Below, one piece after another: positions 17,725-26,622 of a DNA stretch of 64,000 nt. Source of the DNA: Rhizobium sp. WYJ-E13 (GTDB lineage: Bacteria; Pseudomonadota; Alphaproteobacteria; Rhizobiales; Rhizobiaceae); contig NZ_CP076854.1 in assembly GCF_018987265.1 (NCBI RefSeq), positions 372,001 to 436,000 of the forward strand. The letters are read 5' to 3'. The notes under the pieces are model-generated. The model did no database searches and was not told where the DNA came from. It worked only from the letters and a program-made list of their open reading frames with translations. How positions within the stretch are numbered: the stretch's first letter is position 1; each line of letters opens with the position of its first letter. The position numbers and the translations under genes were made by a program.

Positions 17725-18789
17725 ATGACCGAGGTGAGCATCGAAGGGCTGACCAAGCATTATGGCGCCTCGCGCGCCGTCAACGGCATTTCCGTCAAGA
17801 TAGAGCAGGGCGAGTTCATCTCGCTGCTCGGGCCATCGGGATGCGGCAAGACGACAACGCTGAAGATGATTGCCGGTTTCGAGGACGTCACATCCGGCGC
17901 CATTCGCTTCGACGGGCAGGATGTCTCGCATGTGCCGGCGGAAAAGCGCGATATCGGCATGGTGTTCCAGAACTATGCGCTCTTCCCGCATATGACCGTG
18001 GCGCAGAACCTCGCCTTCGGCCTGGAAATGCGCAGGATTTCGCGGCCAGAAATCGCGATCCGCACCGCCAGGGTTCTGGATATGGTGCAGCTATCCGGAT
18101 ATGCCGACCGCTATCCGCGCCAATTGTCCGGCGGACAGCAACAGCGCGTGGCGCTTGCTCGCGCGCTGGTCATCGAACCGCGTATCCTGTTGCTTGATGA
18201 GCCGCTTGCCAATCTCGATGCCAAGCTTCGTGACGAAATGCGTGTCTTCATACGCGACCTGCAGAAGCGCGTGGGCATTACCACGGTCTATGTGACCCAC
18301 GATCAGGCCGAAGCAATGACGATGTCTGACAGGATCGTCGTGATGTTCGGCGGGCAGATTGCGCAATATGGTGCCCCGTCTGATGTTTATGATCGCCCGG
18401 CAAGCCTGGAAGTCGCGCAGTTCGTCGGGCAGGTGAATACGTTGCCCGGTCGCCTGAAGGGCCGGAACGATGACGGAACGTCGGTCGTCGAAACCGTGCT
18501 TGGAACGGCGAAGGTCAAAGGAACCCTGCCGTCAAGCGACGGCTCCATCCCCGTCTTGCTGCGGCCGGAGGCCATCGAACTTGCGGCCGCGGGGGATGAG
18601 GGCGCGGGTATTATCGCAACGGTTTTGCAGAGCTATTATTCCGGCAGTCTGATCGACTATCGGCTGGTGCTCGAAAGCGGCGAAACACTGAACGTCCAGA
18701 CCTTTCCGCGAAGCCGCTTCCAGCCGGGTGATCGCGTGAGGGTGAAGGTCGACAGCGAGCGTTTCTGGGTGGCGGGAACGATCGCATGA
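17725..18789 (+). CDS. PotA-like ABC transporter ATPase
   Basis: 354 residues from ATG 17725 (GGAAG about 8 bases upstream); an earlier in-frame start at 17680 would add a non-homologous stretch. Walker A GPSGCGKTT, Q-loop MVFQNYALFPHMTV, signature [15 protein letters not shown], Walker B RILLLDEPLANLDAKLRDEM and the switch histidine VYVTHDQAEAM are all present. A C-terminal TOBE domain (about 280-354) includes PVLLRPEAIEL. It energises uptake by the two following permeases. The stop overlaps the permease start (ATGA). Confidence 0.94.
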   Translation: MTEVSIEGLTKHYGASRAVNGISVKIEQGEFISLLGPSGCGKTTTLKMIAGFEDVTSGAIRFDGQDVSHVPAEKRDIGMVFQNYALFPHMTVAQNLAFGLEMRRISRPEIAIRTARVLDMVQLSGYADRYPRQLSGGQQQRVALARALVIEPRILLLDEPLANLDAKLRDEMRVFIRDLQKRVGITTVYVTHDQAEAMTMSDRIVVMFGGQIAQYGAPSDVYDRPASLEVAQFVGQVNTLPGRLKGRNDDGTSVVETVLGTAKVKGTLPSSDGSIPVLLRPEAIELAAAGDEGAGIIATVLQSYYSGSLIDYRLVLESGETLNVQTFPRSRFQPGDRVRVKVDSERFWVAGTIA

Positions 18790-19643
18790 CAGGCCGCGCC
18801 AGATCCACCTATCCGCTTCTCCTCATCGCGCCCTCGGCATTGCTCCTCGGGCTGTTTCTTGTTCTGCCCTATCTCAATATTGTGGTGATGAGCCTGCGCA
18901 ACCCGGCCAACGGCTCGCCCTATGCGCCCGGATTTACGGTCGGCAATTACCTGAGGCTGGCGACCGATACGTTCTACATGCAGCAGGTGGCGAACACGCT
19001 CTTGATCGGTCTGGTCACGACTCTTGTTTGCCTCATTCTCGGTTTTCCGGTTGCCTGGCAGCTGTCGCGCGAGAAGATGCGGTTTCGCGGCCTTGCCTAT
19101 GGGCTGGTGCTGTCGCCGCTTCTCGTCGGCATTGTCATCCGCAGTTATGGGTGGACGATTCTTCTTGGGAATAACGGCATCATCAACAAGACGCTGATGA
19201 ATTTGGGTTTGATCGATCGTCCGATCGGGCTGATGTACAACGCTCTCGGCATCGTCATTGCGCTCGTCCACGTCTTCCTGCCCTTCATGATCCTGCCGTT
19301 GATGAGCGCGCTGCAGGGGATCGATCCGTCGTTAAAGTCGGCCGCACGCTCGCTTGGTGCGGGAAAGCTGACGGTCTTCAGGCGCGTAATCCTGCCGCTG
19401 GCCATGCCGGGTATCCAGGCAGGCTGCATTTTGGTGTTCGTGCTTTCAATGAGCGCCTACGTGACCCCCGCCCTGATCGGTGGCCTGAGGGTGAAGACGA
19501 TGGCAGTCAGCGTCGTTGACGCGCTGATCGACACATTCCAGTGGCCGTTCGGCTCCGCCATGGCACTGATGCTTTCCCTCACCGGAGCGGTGGTCGTCGT
19601 GATCTTCGCGCGGCTTACCCGGATGAAATGGAAGATGAGCTGA
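18786..19643 (+). CDS. PotB-like ABC transporter permease
   Basis: 285 residues with about six membrane segments, beginning YPLLLIAPSALLLGLFLVLPYLNIVVMSL. The cytoplasmic EAA loop AARSLGAGKLTVFRRVILPLAMPG couples to the ATPase. It overlaps the ATPase stop by four bases and its TGA shares one base with the next ATG. It is one half of the membrane channel for the PotD-like binding protein. Confidence 0.93.
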   Translation: MTGRARSTYPLLLIAPSALLLGLFLVLPYLNIVVMSLRNPANGSPYAPGFTVGNYLRLATDTFYMQQVANTLLIGLVTTLVCLILGFPVAWQLSREKMRFRGLAYGLVLSPLLVGIVIRSYGWTILLGNNGIINKTLMNLGLIDRPIGLMYNALGIVIALVHVFLPFMILPLMSALQGIDPSLKSAARSLGAGKLTVFRRVILPLAMPGIQAGCILVFVLSMSAYVTPALIGGLRVKTMAVSVVDALIDTFQWPFGSAMALMLSLTGAVVVVIFARLTRMKWKMS

Positions 19644-20425
19644 TGTCCAAGCATATGTTGAATGGCTATTGCCTCATCATCTACGGCTTTCTGCTGCTGC
19701 CCATTCTCGTGGTCGTCGGTGCCTCCTTCAACGCGGGGGCATTTTTGACCTTTCCGCCGCAGGGCCTCTCATTTCGGTGGTATGTCGTCTTCTTCCATAA
19801 CGATGTCTTCTGGCGTGCCATCCGAACCTCGCTTTGGGTCGCGGCCGTCTCGACCCTGATTTCCGGTATCATCGGAACGATGGCGGCAATGTTCTACGTG
19901 CAGCATGCGGGGCGCTGGAAGGAAAGTGTCCGGCTGGCGATGCTTTTGCCGCTGCTCTTGCCGGAAGTTCTGACAGCGATCTCGCTTCTGTTCTTTGTCT
20001 ATACGATCGGCATCGGCACGACGACGATGGCTGGCATGCTGATCGGGCATGTGCTCATGACGCTGCCCTTCGTCTTCATCAACGTGTCTGCGGCCATGGA
20101 AGCCTATGAACCGTCGTGGAGCCTTGCCGCCCGCAGTCTTGGTGCCGGACCATTCACGCGCTTCAGACGCATCATGCTACCTTTGATCAAGCCCGGCGTC
20201 ATCGGCGGCTGCCTGTTCGCGTTCATCATCTCGTTCGACCTCTTCACGATATCGTTCATGTTGAAGAATGTCGGAACGGCCACGCTTCCGATTCAGATCT
20301 ACGATTATCTCAGGACGAACTTCACCCCTGAGGCAGCGGCAGTATCGACCTTGTCCATCGTGATGACGGTTGTCGTGGTCGTGGTCTCCGAAAAACTGTT
20401 CGGCCTGCGGATACACCGTTTTTGA
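19643..20425 (+). CDS. PotC-like ABC transporter permease
   Basis: Start ATG at 19643 overlaps the previous TGA by one base; an upstream in-frame start at 19541 lies inside the previous permease and is rejected. 260 residues with about six membrane helices (CLIIYGFLLLPILVVVGASF at the N-terminus) and an EAA loop AARSLGAGPFTRFRRIMLPLIKPG. It is the second channel subunit and last gene of the operon. The 220 bases that follow carry no gene. Confidence 0.93.
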   Translation: MSKHMLNGYCLIIYGFLLLPILVVVGASFNAGAFLTFPPQGLSFRWYVVFFHNDVFWRAIRTSLWVAAVSTLISGIIGTMAAMFYVQHAGRWKESVRLAMLLPLLLPEVLTAISLLFFVYTIGIGTTTMAGMLIGHVLMTLPFVFINVSAAMEAYEPSWSLAARSLGAGPFTRFRRIMLPLIKPGVIGGCLFAFIISFDLFTISFMLKNVGTATLPIQIYDYLRTNFTPEAAAVSTLSIVMTVVVVVVSEKLFGLRIHRF

Positions 20426-20646
20426 ACGGTCTTTCGGTCATGCGAAATGGCATTGACGCAGGGCCGACGTTATCTGGAATGAGAATGTTCGCCCATGCTT
20501 CGTCCGCATTGGCAATTGCAGGCACAGGCCACGACCAGATGAGTTCCTTGCGCGGACCTCGGCAGTCACCGGTCACACCGTCATCGTGGCGCTGATTATG
20601 TCAACCGCACGCGTCCTGTCGCGACGGAGCCGATTTCAATTTCTGC

Positions 20647-21216
20647 CTAGCGTAGCTTCTCAACGGCGACGGCGAGACACGTCTTGAACGCGGCAAGGTC
20701 CGTATAGAGCGCATCCGGCGCCGCGTCTCCGATGATAAGGACGCCACCGCGCCGCTCAATCCCGGCATGCAGCATGAGATTGTCGGCCAGGCCAAAATCC
20801 TCGACCGCAATCCCGTTCGGGTCTCGCAGTCGACCTTCAGCATCATACGCGACGGCCCCGCCGTAGAGATCGCTCACTCGTCCGCCGTGATCGCGGGCCA
20901 CATTCGTGTAGGCGAATACAGGCTTGCCGCTTGCGCACATAAAGCCGAGTTCGAAGGCCGTCCCCGTATCGGCGGCGATGCCACGAAAAGGCGTCAGATT
21001 GGCGATGATCGCTTCAGCCTCGATCATCATCTTCTCGTCCACCGCGTTTATCGCCGCGGCCCGCTCGCGCTTCGAGTTCGTGTGGGGGATTTCCAGATCA
21101 CCTGGGGAAAGCGGGAGAAGTCCCGCCTCACGGGCAAGTGCTGCTTTGCGGTCGAGCATTTCACGGGCGTTGGGAAGGAAGACCTCGGGACCGGCCAGAT
21201 AAACTTTTCTTGTCAT
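20647..21216 (-). CDS. Nucleoside 2-deoxyribosyltransferase-family protein
   Basis: 189 residues from ATG 21216, which has AGGTG six bases upstream; a GTG at 21225 would overlap that site. KVYLAGPEVFLPN at the N-terminus, NLTPFRGIAADTGTAFELGFM in the middle (the Glu of the FELG segment is the family's nucleophile) and GKPVFAYTN are typical. Such enzymes exchange or hydrolyse the base of 2'-deoxynucleosides or nucleotides in salvage or clean-up. It is monocistronic and divergent from the EF-G-like gene. Confidence 0.88.
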   Translation of the reverse strand: MTRKVYLAGPEVFLPNAREMLDRKAALAREAGLLPLSPGDLEIPHTNSKRERAAAINAVDEKMMIEAEAIIANLTPFRGIAADTGTAFELGFMCASGKPVFAYTNVARDHGGRVSDLYGGAVAYDAEGRLRDPNGIAVEDFGLADNLMLHAGIERRGGVLIIGDAAPDALYTDLAAFKTCLAVAVEKLR

Positions 21217-21520
21217 AAACTGCACCTAAACGGAATGGGCTCGACTACCAAAATACCTTCCTCGCTGTACAGCGAAGAAGGATCACAATCCAGTGGGTGA
21301 AAACGCCCACCGAGCAAGGCCGCGCATTAGCGTGCATTCAGATCGCGCAACGGCGCCGCGGTCCCATGATGCGGAGTAGACAGCGCGTTCGTGACGTTAA
21401 GATTGCGCTCACGTCTCTAGGTCAACGCGTTGTGAAACTGAACACCTCTGGCGCCTTGCAGCGGTTCAGGGCATCCTATGAGGGCTGAGAATTGTGTTTA
21501 TGGCAGTTGGAGGAATGCCG
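21217..21520. other. Divergent intergenic region
   Basis: About 300 bases between the leftward deoxyribosyltransferase gene and the rightward EF-G-like gene. It contains the CGCTGTACAGCG palindrome described separately. Promoters for both genes are expected here, but I cannot assign -35/-10 boxes with confidence, and no other gene is visible. Confidence 0.5.
21256..21281. promoter_or_regulatory. 26-bp nearly perfect inverted repeat around CGCTGTACAGCG
   Basis: CGCTGTACAGCG (21263-21274) is a perfect palindrome flanked by CCTTC (21256-21260) and GAAGG (21277-21281), which also pair; only one of the linking positions mismatches. It is 40 bases upstream of the deoxyribosyltransferase start. It could be an operator or a 5' leader hairpin. 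Confidence 0.5.
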
Positions 21521-23485
21521 ATGCGCTGCTTTACCGTGCTTGGACCCTCGCAGACCGGAAAATCAACAGTCGTGGAAAAGCTCGGCTCCCTGGAGGGGGC
21601 GCCGAGAAAATCCAGGTCCCCTTATGGATTGAACCTCACAGAATTCACCTTTGGAAACGAGGCGTGGTGTGCGCTGGATGCGCCAGGACCGAACGAAGCG
21701 CTGGCTCATGCACAGCACGCGCTTCTTGCCAGCGATGCCTGCATCCTGTGCGTTTCGTCGGCCCCCGAGGAGGCTGTGCTCGCCGCGCCCTATCTGCGGA
21801 TAGTCGAAGCCTCGGGGACGCCGTGCATCCTCTTCGTCAACCGAATGGACGAACCGAGAGGGCGGCTGAGGGACGTGATCGCCGCGCTTCAAGACTACGC
21901 CAACCACACGCTTCTGCTTCGCCAGATCCCGATCCGCGAGGGGGACAGGATCGTAGGCAGTTGCGATCTGATTTCGGAACGGGCGTGGCGCTACCGGGAA
22001 GGGCAGACTTCGGCGCTGATCGCAATCCCCGAAAGCGCCGCCGACCGCGAGCACGAAGCGCGCAGCGAACTCCTGGAACACCTGTCCGAATTCGATGACT
22101 GGCTTCTCGATGAACTGATCGAAGATCGCGAGCCGCCCAGCGACGCGCTCTATGCCATTTCGTCGCGGGTTCTCAGGGAAAACAGGATTATTCCAGTCCT
22201 GATCGGTGCCGCAAGTCACGGCAACGGCATGATGAGGCTGATGAAGGCGCTGCGCCACGAGGCGCCGCCGGTAGGGGTTCTTCGACAGCGCCTGGCCCGT
22301 GCGGGCAATGTCGATGAAAACAAGCTGACCGCCGTGAGCTTCCATGCTTATCATCGCCAGAATATCGGCAAGACGGTGCTGGTGCGTGCGTTTGGTGAGG
22401 GACTGCGGCAAGGCGCATTACTAGGTGGCTCCAGCCTCGGCGCCGTGCAGGATCCCGCAAACGGACGGTCGAACTCGGCGATCGTGCCTGCATCGGGGGA
22501 TGTCTTCGCAACGGTCAAGTCCGACCACTTGCCCGTCCCGTCGCTGTTGACATCAGACGCGACGGTCGCCCCACCCGAATGGACCGAGCCACCTACGCCG
22601 ATGCTTGAACGGATCCTGGTCCCGGGCAGCGAACGCGATGAAAACAAGCTCTCCGAAACGCTGGCAAAACTCTCCGAGACGGATCGCGGTCTTGTCGTTT
22701 TGCAGGAGGAAGGCACTGGCGCCCAGCTCGTCCGCGCCCAGGGCCCGGTCCATCTGCGCGATCTCTGCCGAACCCTGTCGGACGTCTTCCACATCGACGT
22801 AACCGATCGAACGCCCAGCCCGATCTACCGCGAGACGATCGCAAAGCCGTCCGAGGTTCACTACCGGCATCGCAAACAGACCGGCGGTGCCGGGCAATTC
22901 GCGGATGTAAAGCTGAGCATTCGCCCCAACGAGCGCGGCCGGGGCTTCACCTTCAGCGAAACCGTCAAGGGTGGCGTCGTCCCGCGCAACTACATCCCTG
23001 CCGTCGAAGCAGGTGCGCGCGAAGCGATGGAGAAAGGGCCGCTCGGCTTCCAGGTCATCGACGTCGGCGTAACGCTGTTCGATGGTCAGCACCATGCCGT
23101 CGACAGTTCGGAACACGCCTTCAGGACTGCATCGAAAATGGGAGTGCGACAGGCGCTTTCGGAAGCGTCGGCCGTCTTGATGCAACCAGTGTTCCGCATT
23201 GAAATTCACATTCCGTCGACCTATTCCGGCAGCCTCGTCCAGATCGTCTCCACTCTCAAGGGTCAGGTTCTCGGCTTCGACCGGGATGAAACCGCTAAGG
23301 GATGGGACATCTTCCGGGCACTTATTCCGGGCGGCGCACTTGACGATCTGGCGCGCGCGCTGCGCTCGGCGACGCAGGGCATCGGTTACTTTTCCAAGAC
23401 CTTCGATCACTTCGAGGAGCTATACGGCAAGGAAGCGGACGCCATCGTGAGGGCACACGATCAGGAACCGGGCGTTGCACACTGA
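21521..23485 (+). CDS. Atypical elongation-factor-G-like GTPase
   Basis: The ATG at 21521 is chosen because TTGGAGGA ends 6 bases before it; in-frame starts further upstream would contain that site. 654 residues. The P-loop is GPSQTGKST rather than the AHIDAGKT of true EF-G; the G3 box is DAPG and the G4 box NRMD. I see no RGITI switch-I element. Domains II-V are recognisable: HRKQTGGAGQFADVKL and GGVVPRNYIPAVEAG in domain IV, and IHIPSTYSGSLVQIVSTLKGQVLGF in domain V. Alphaproteobacteria carry such EF-G paralogues alongside real fusA. Role is uncertain: ribosome-associated, but probably not the standard translocase. Confidence 0.88.
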   Translation: MRCFTVLGPSQTGKSTVVEKLGSLEGAPRKSRSPYGLNLTEFTFGNEAWCALDAPGPNEALAHAQHALLASDACILCVSSAPEEAVLAAPYLRIVEASGTPCILFVNRMDEPRGRLRDVIAALQDYANHTLLLRQIPIREGDRIVGSCDLISERAWRYREGQTSALIAIPESAADREHEARSELLEHLSEFDDWLLDELIEDREPPSDALYAISSRVLRENRIIPVLIGAASHGNGMMRLMKALRHEAPPVGVLRQRLARAGNVDENKLTAVSFHAYHRQNIGKTVLVRAFGEGLRQGALLGGSSLGAVQDPANGRSNSAIVPASGDVFATVKSDHLPVPSLLTSDATVAPPEWTEPPTPMLERILVPGSERDENKLSETLAKLSETDRGLVVLQEEGTGAQLVRAQGPVHLRDLCRTLSDVFHIDVTDRTPSPIYRETIAKPSEVHYRHRKQTGGAGQFADVKLSIRPNERGRGFTFSETVKGGVVPRNYIPAVEAGAREAMEKGPLGFQVIDVGVTLFDGQHHAVDSSEHAFRTASKMGVRQALSEASAVLMQPVFRIEIHIPSTYSGSLVQIVSTLKGQVLGFDRDETAKGWDIFRALIPGGALDDLARALRSATQGIGYFSKTFDHFEELYGKEADAIVRAHDQEPGVAH

Positions 23486-23556
23486 AACGTTCGCGCCACT
23501 TCATGCTCGTTCGCAGAATGGGGCTCATGTCGTTTGCCGGTTAACCGGGTTCTTCT

Positions 23557-23730
23557 TCACTTTGTGTGGAGCGGTGGCAGCATTCGTGCCCTCAGCAGTC
23601 CGGGACCTGCCCGACCGTACATTGCGCGCTTGGGAGTCTTGAGGCGGTTGATCTGGCCTTCGGCCTGTCCGTTGCTCCAGGGCACCTCGATGATGTTGCT
23701 GACGGTGCCGATGTCGCCTCAACTCGTAGA
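23557..23730 (-). pseudogene. ISL3-family transposase C-terminal remnant
   Basis: The minus strand reads WSNGQAEGQINRLKTPKR followed by AMYGRAGPGLLRARMLP and a stop at 23557. This is the well-known C-terminus of ISL3-type DDE transposases (WSNGxxEGxINRLKxLKRxMYGRA). The frame closes upstream at a stop near 23730, so only about the last 50 residues survive. It sits between the EF-G-like gene and the SMP-30 gene, and explains most of this 314-base gene-free gap. No terminal inverted repeat was found. Confidence 0.75.
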
Positions 23731-23799
23731 TTTCGCAGGGGCAGCGACTCGCTTCTTCAGATCGCTGGTTCGAGTCCTCTCAAGAGCGAACATCTGACC

Positions 23800-24714
23800 T
23801 TACGGCAGCTGAGAGCCGGTCACGGCGACGTAGAGCGAATAGAGCGAGCGCGTTGCCGCGATGAACAGCCGATTGCGTTTGGGTCCGCCGAAGGTGAGGT
23901 TCGCAACGGTTTGCGGTACACGGATCTTGCCGATCAGTCTGCCCGTCGGGTCGAAGCAATGCACGCCATCGCCGGCGCTCGACCAGAGGTTACCGTTCGC
24001 GTCTGTACGGATGCCGTCGGGGATGCCTGTGTCGATGAGACAGAAGACGCGGCCGTTTGCGAGCCGTCTGCCGTCCTCCACGTAAAACGCCCGGATGTGG
24101 CGTGGCAGGCTTTCGTCATGGCTTGCTGCCGAATCCGCAACGTAGAGGATCGTTTCGTCTGGTGAGAAGGCAAGGCCGTTCGGCTGGATGAAATCCGTGG
24201 CGACAGCCGCAAGTTCGCCGGTCGTGGGATCGAGCCGGTAGACGTTGCGGCTCGCCTGCTCCGGCTCGGCCTGGTAGCCTTCGTAATCCGACATGATGCC
24301 GTAGGTGGGATCGGTGAACCAGATCGTGCCGTCCGATTTCACCACCACGTCGTTCGGCGAATTGAGCGGTGCACCCTCAAAACGGTCGGCGAGCACGGTG
24401 ATCGATCCATCGATCTCGGTGCGCGTGACGCGGCGTCCGCCATGCTCGCAGGAGATGAGCCGGCCCTGCCGGTCGCGCGTGTGGCCGTTTGCGAAGTTGG
24501 AGGGTTGCCGATAGACGGAGACGCCGCCTTCGGGCGTCCATCGCAGCATCCGCTGGTTTGGAATGTCGCTCCAGAGTAGCTGGTTGGCGTCGTTGAACCA
24601 GACGGGACCCTCCGCCCAGCGGCAGCCGGAATAGAGTTCGTCAAGGCCGGCGCTCGTCACGATCAACTGCCGGAAGCGCGGATCATGGATTTCGTAGATG
24701 CTGGCCTCGGCCAT
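23800..24714 (-). CDS. SMP-30/gluconolactonase-family lactonase
   Basis: 304 residues. The six-bladed propeller signature is visible: CRWAEGPVWF near residue 30 (the Glu of AEGP is a metal ligand), NGHTRDRQGRLISCEHGGRRV, LNSPNDVVVKSDGTIWFTDPTYG (Asn and Asp ligands), QPNGLAFSPDETILYVADS, and DGIRTDANGNLWSS. Such enzymes hydrolyse sugar lactones. The gene is the last of a leftward operon after a sugar ABC transporter (14 bases behind a permease), which suggests the imported sugar is oxidised to an aldonolactone. Confidence 0.9.
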   Translation of the reverse strand: MAEASIYEIHDPRFRQLIVTSAGLDELYSGCRWAEGPVWFNDANQLLWSDIPNQRMLRWTPEGGVSVYRQPSNFANGHTRDRQGRLISCEHGGRRVTRTEIDGSITVLADRFEGAPLNSPNDVVVKSDGTIWFTDPTYGIMSDYEGYQAEPEQASRNVYRLDPTTGELAAVATDFIQPNGLAFSPDETILYVADSAASHDESLPRHIRAFYVEDGRRLANGRVFCLIDTGIPDGIRTDANGNLWSSAGDGVHCFDPTGRLIGKIRVPQTVANLTFGGPKRNRLFIAATRSLYSLYVAVTGSQLP

Positions 24715-24727
24715 TGCGGTCTTCCCT

Positions 24728-25678
24728 TTATCGCATGCCGGCCCGACGGCCGCCGGCGAGCATGATGACGCTGATGATGATGAGACCGGTCATGATGAGG
24801 CGGACCCCCGCACCGACCCCGTAGGTGTTAAGCATGGAAACAACAAGGAACATGAAGAGCGATGCGCCCCAGATGCCCGGCACGTTGGAATCGCCGCCGG
24901 CGACCGCCGTGCCGCCGATCACGACGACGGCGATCGACATCAAGAGATATTCCGAGCCCATGTTGAGCGCCGCGCCGCCGGAGAAGCACGCGAGCAGATA
25001 GCCCGCGACCGATGCGAGCACGGCGCAGAAGAGATAGGTGACGAAGCGCGTCCCATCGACCGGTATCCCGGCCATGCGCGCGGCCGGCATGCTCTGGCCG
25101 ATCGCTGAAATCCAGCGTCCATAAATCGTCTTCTCGAGCAGGAACCAGGCAAAGAGCGAGACCAGGAGAGCAACGATCGCGACGTTGGGTACGCCGAGCG
25201 TGTTCGACGTGGTGAATTCCGCCAGCACGCTCGGAGGCTTGATGCGCAAGCCCCGGTTCGTCCAGATCGCGGCGGACTGCACGATGAAGCTCGTCGAAAG
25301 TGTCGCGATGATTGGCGGAATGCGCAGCGCCTTGATGAGCGCATAGTTGCAGAGGCCGACGACGAGGCCGACGACGACGGCGACGAGAAGCCCGGGCAGG
25401 ATCATGCCGTTTTCAACATTCATCAGCTTCAGCGCCACGGTGCCGGCAAGCGTCATTGTAGCCGGAACCGAGAGGTCGATATTGCCGGGGCCGAGCGTGA
25501 TGACGAACATCTGTCCGATGCCGACGATGACGGAGAAGGCGGCGAAGGTGAGTGCTGCCTGCGACAGACCAAGCGTGCTGGCGCCGAGCGTCACCATGAT
25601 CGTCAGGAACCAGACGATGAAAGCGGCAAGCCACGACCAGATCCAGGGCTTGGCGAACAGGCGGAGCAGCGGGGTCAT
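24728..25678 (-). CDS. Ribose-type (RbsC-like) ABC permease
   Basis: 316 residues from ATG 25678, overlapping the preceding permease stop (ATGA); a longer in-frame reading to 26794 runs antisense-like through other genes and is rejected. Eight to ten hydrophobic segments; the loop GIPVDGTRFVTYLFCAVLASVAG and the signature region GPGNIDLSVPATMTLAGTVAL fit the BPD_transp_2 family. With the other permease it forms a heterodimeric sugar channel. Confidence 0.92.
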   Translation of the reverse strand: MTPLLRLFAKPWIWSWLAAFIVWFLTIMVTLGASTLGLSQAALTFAAFSVIVGIGQMFVITLGPGNIDLSVPATMTLAGTVALKLMNVENGMILPGLLVAVVVGLVVGLCNYALIKALRIPPIIATLSTSFIVQSAAIWTNRGLRIKPPSVLAEFTTSNTLGVPNVAIVALLVSLFAWFLLEKTIYGRWISAIGQSMPAARMAGIPVDGTRFVTYLFCAVLASVAGYLLACFSGGAALNMGSEYLLMSIAVVVIGGTAVAGGDSNVPGIWGASLFMFLVVSMLNTYGVGAGVRLIMTGLIIISVIMLAGGRRAGMR

Positions 25679-26622
25679 CGGCGCTTCTCCTGCTTCTCCA
25701 GGCGGTTCAGCATCAGGCGGAGCGCCAGCACGATAATCAGGATCGCGCCCTGAGCCCCGATCTGCCAGTCGGGCGAAATGCGTAGGAAGGACAGGAACGA
25801 GCCGGCAAGTGTCAGCGTCAGCGCGCCGATGACGGCGCCGATCGGCGAGACGCGGCCACCGATGAACTCGCCGCCGCCAAGGATCACGCCGGCAATCGAC
25901 AAAAGCGTATAACGCAGCGCGATATTGGCATCGGCCGAAGTGGTCAGGCCGACGAGGGCGATGCCGGCGAGCACAGCAAAGAGTCCGGCAAGACCATAGG
26001 CGCCAGCGCGCGCCGCCACGATCGACCAGCCGGCGCGCTCGACCGATCGCTGATTGCCGCCGATGCCGCGGATCAGGACGCCGAGCGAGGAGCGAATGAC
26101 GAGAAGATGGGCGACGGCGGCGATGGCGATGCTCGCGACGATCGCCATCGGCGCCAGAGGCGGCCTGACGGTCATCAGCCAGCGCACCCAGTCCGGCGCC
26201 TGCCCGCCAGGTGCCGGCAGCAGCAGCACGGCGAGGCCGCCCCAGACGAAACTCATGCCGAGTGTCACGACGATGGACGGCAGGTTGCGCAGGTAGATGA
26301 TGACACCGAGGCCCGCATAGGCCGCGATCGCTCCCGCAAGGATCAGGACGCCGGTCACGGGGGCATCGCGCAGAAAGGTTGCGGTTACGCAGGCGACGAA
26401 GCTGACGAAGGTGCCCATAGAGAGATCGAGATCGTTCACCGCCATGACAAGCATCTGGGCGATCGTGGCGAGCGCGATGGGTACGGCCAGGTTGAAAAGC
26501 AGATTGAGCCCGACATAGCTCACGGCGCGCGGTTGCATCCAGAAGACGGCGGCGAGCAGCAGCGTCAGCGACAAGGCGGGAATGGCAAGACGCATGGCGT
26601 CGGACGAAAGCCGGAACGTCAT
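25675..26622 (-). CDS. Ribose-type (RbsC-like) ABC permease
   Basis: 315 residues, highly hydrophobic, starting MTFRLSSDAMRLAIPALSLTLLL. It contains NDLDLSMGTFVSFVACVTA, the conserved 'D-L-S-x-G' region of this permease family, and RGIGGNQRSVERAGWSIVAARAGAYGL, the cytoplasmic coupling loop. Its start overlaps the ATPase stop by four bases, and its stop overlaps the next permease, so ATPase and both permeases are translationally coupled. Confidence 0.92.
   Translation of the reverse strand: MTFRLSSDAMRLAIPALSLTLLLAAVFWMQPRAVSYVGLNLLFNLAVPIALATIAQMLVMAVNDLDLSMGTFVSFVACVTATFLRDAPVTGVLILAGAIAAYAGLGVIIYLRNLPSIVVTLGMSFVWGGLAVLLLPAPGGQAPDWVRWLMTVRPPLAPMAIVASIAIAAVAHLLVIRSSLGVLIRGIGGNQRSVERAGWSIVAARAGAYGLAGLFAVLAGIALVGLTTSADANIALRYTLLSIAGVILGGGEFIGGRVSPIGAVIGALTLTLAGSFLSFLRISPDWQIGAQGAILIIVLALRLMLNRLEKQEKRR

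Noticed and set aside
20426..20646. Possible small gene after the PotC-like permease
   Set aside because: Frames here are short, unlike any known family, and lack start signals.
23761..23790. Possible tRNA 3' half around GGTTCGAGTCC
   Set aside because: The flanking bases do not form a proper T-stem or acceptor stem and no anticodon arm is found upstream, so it is not a tRNA gene.
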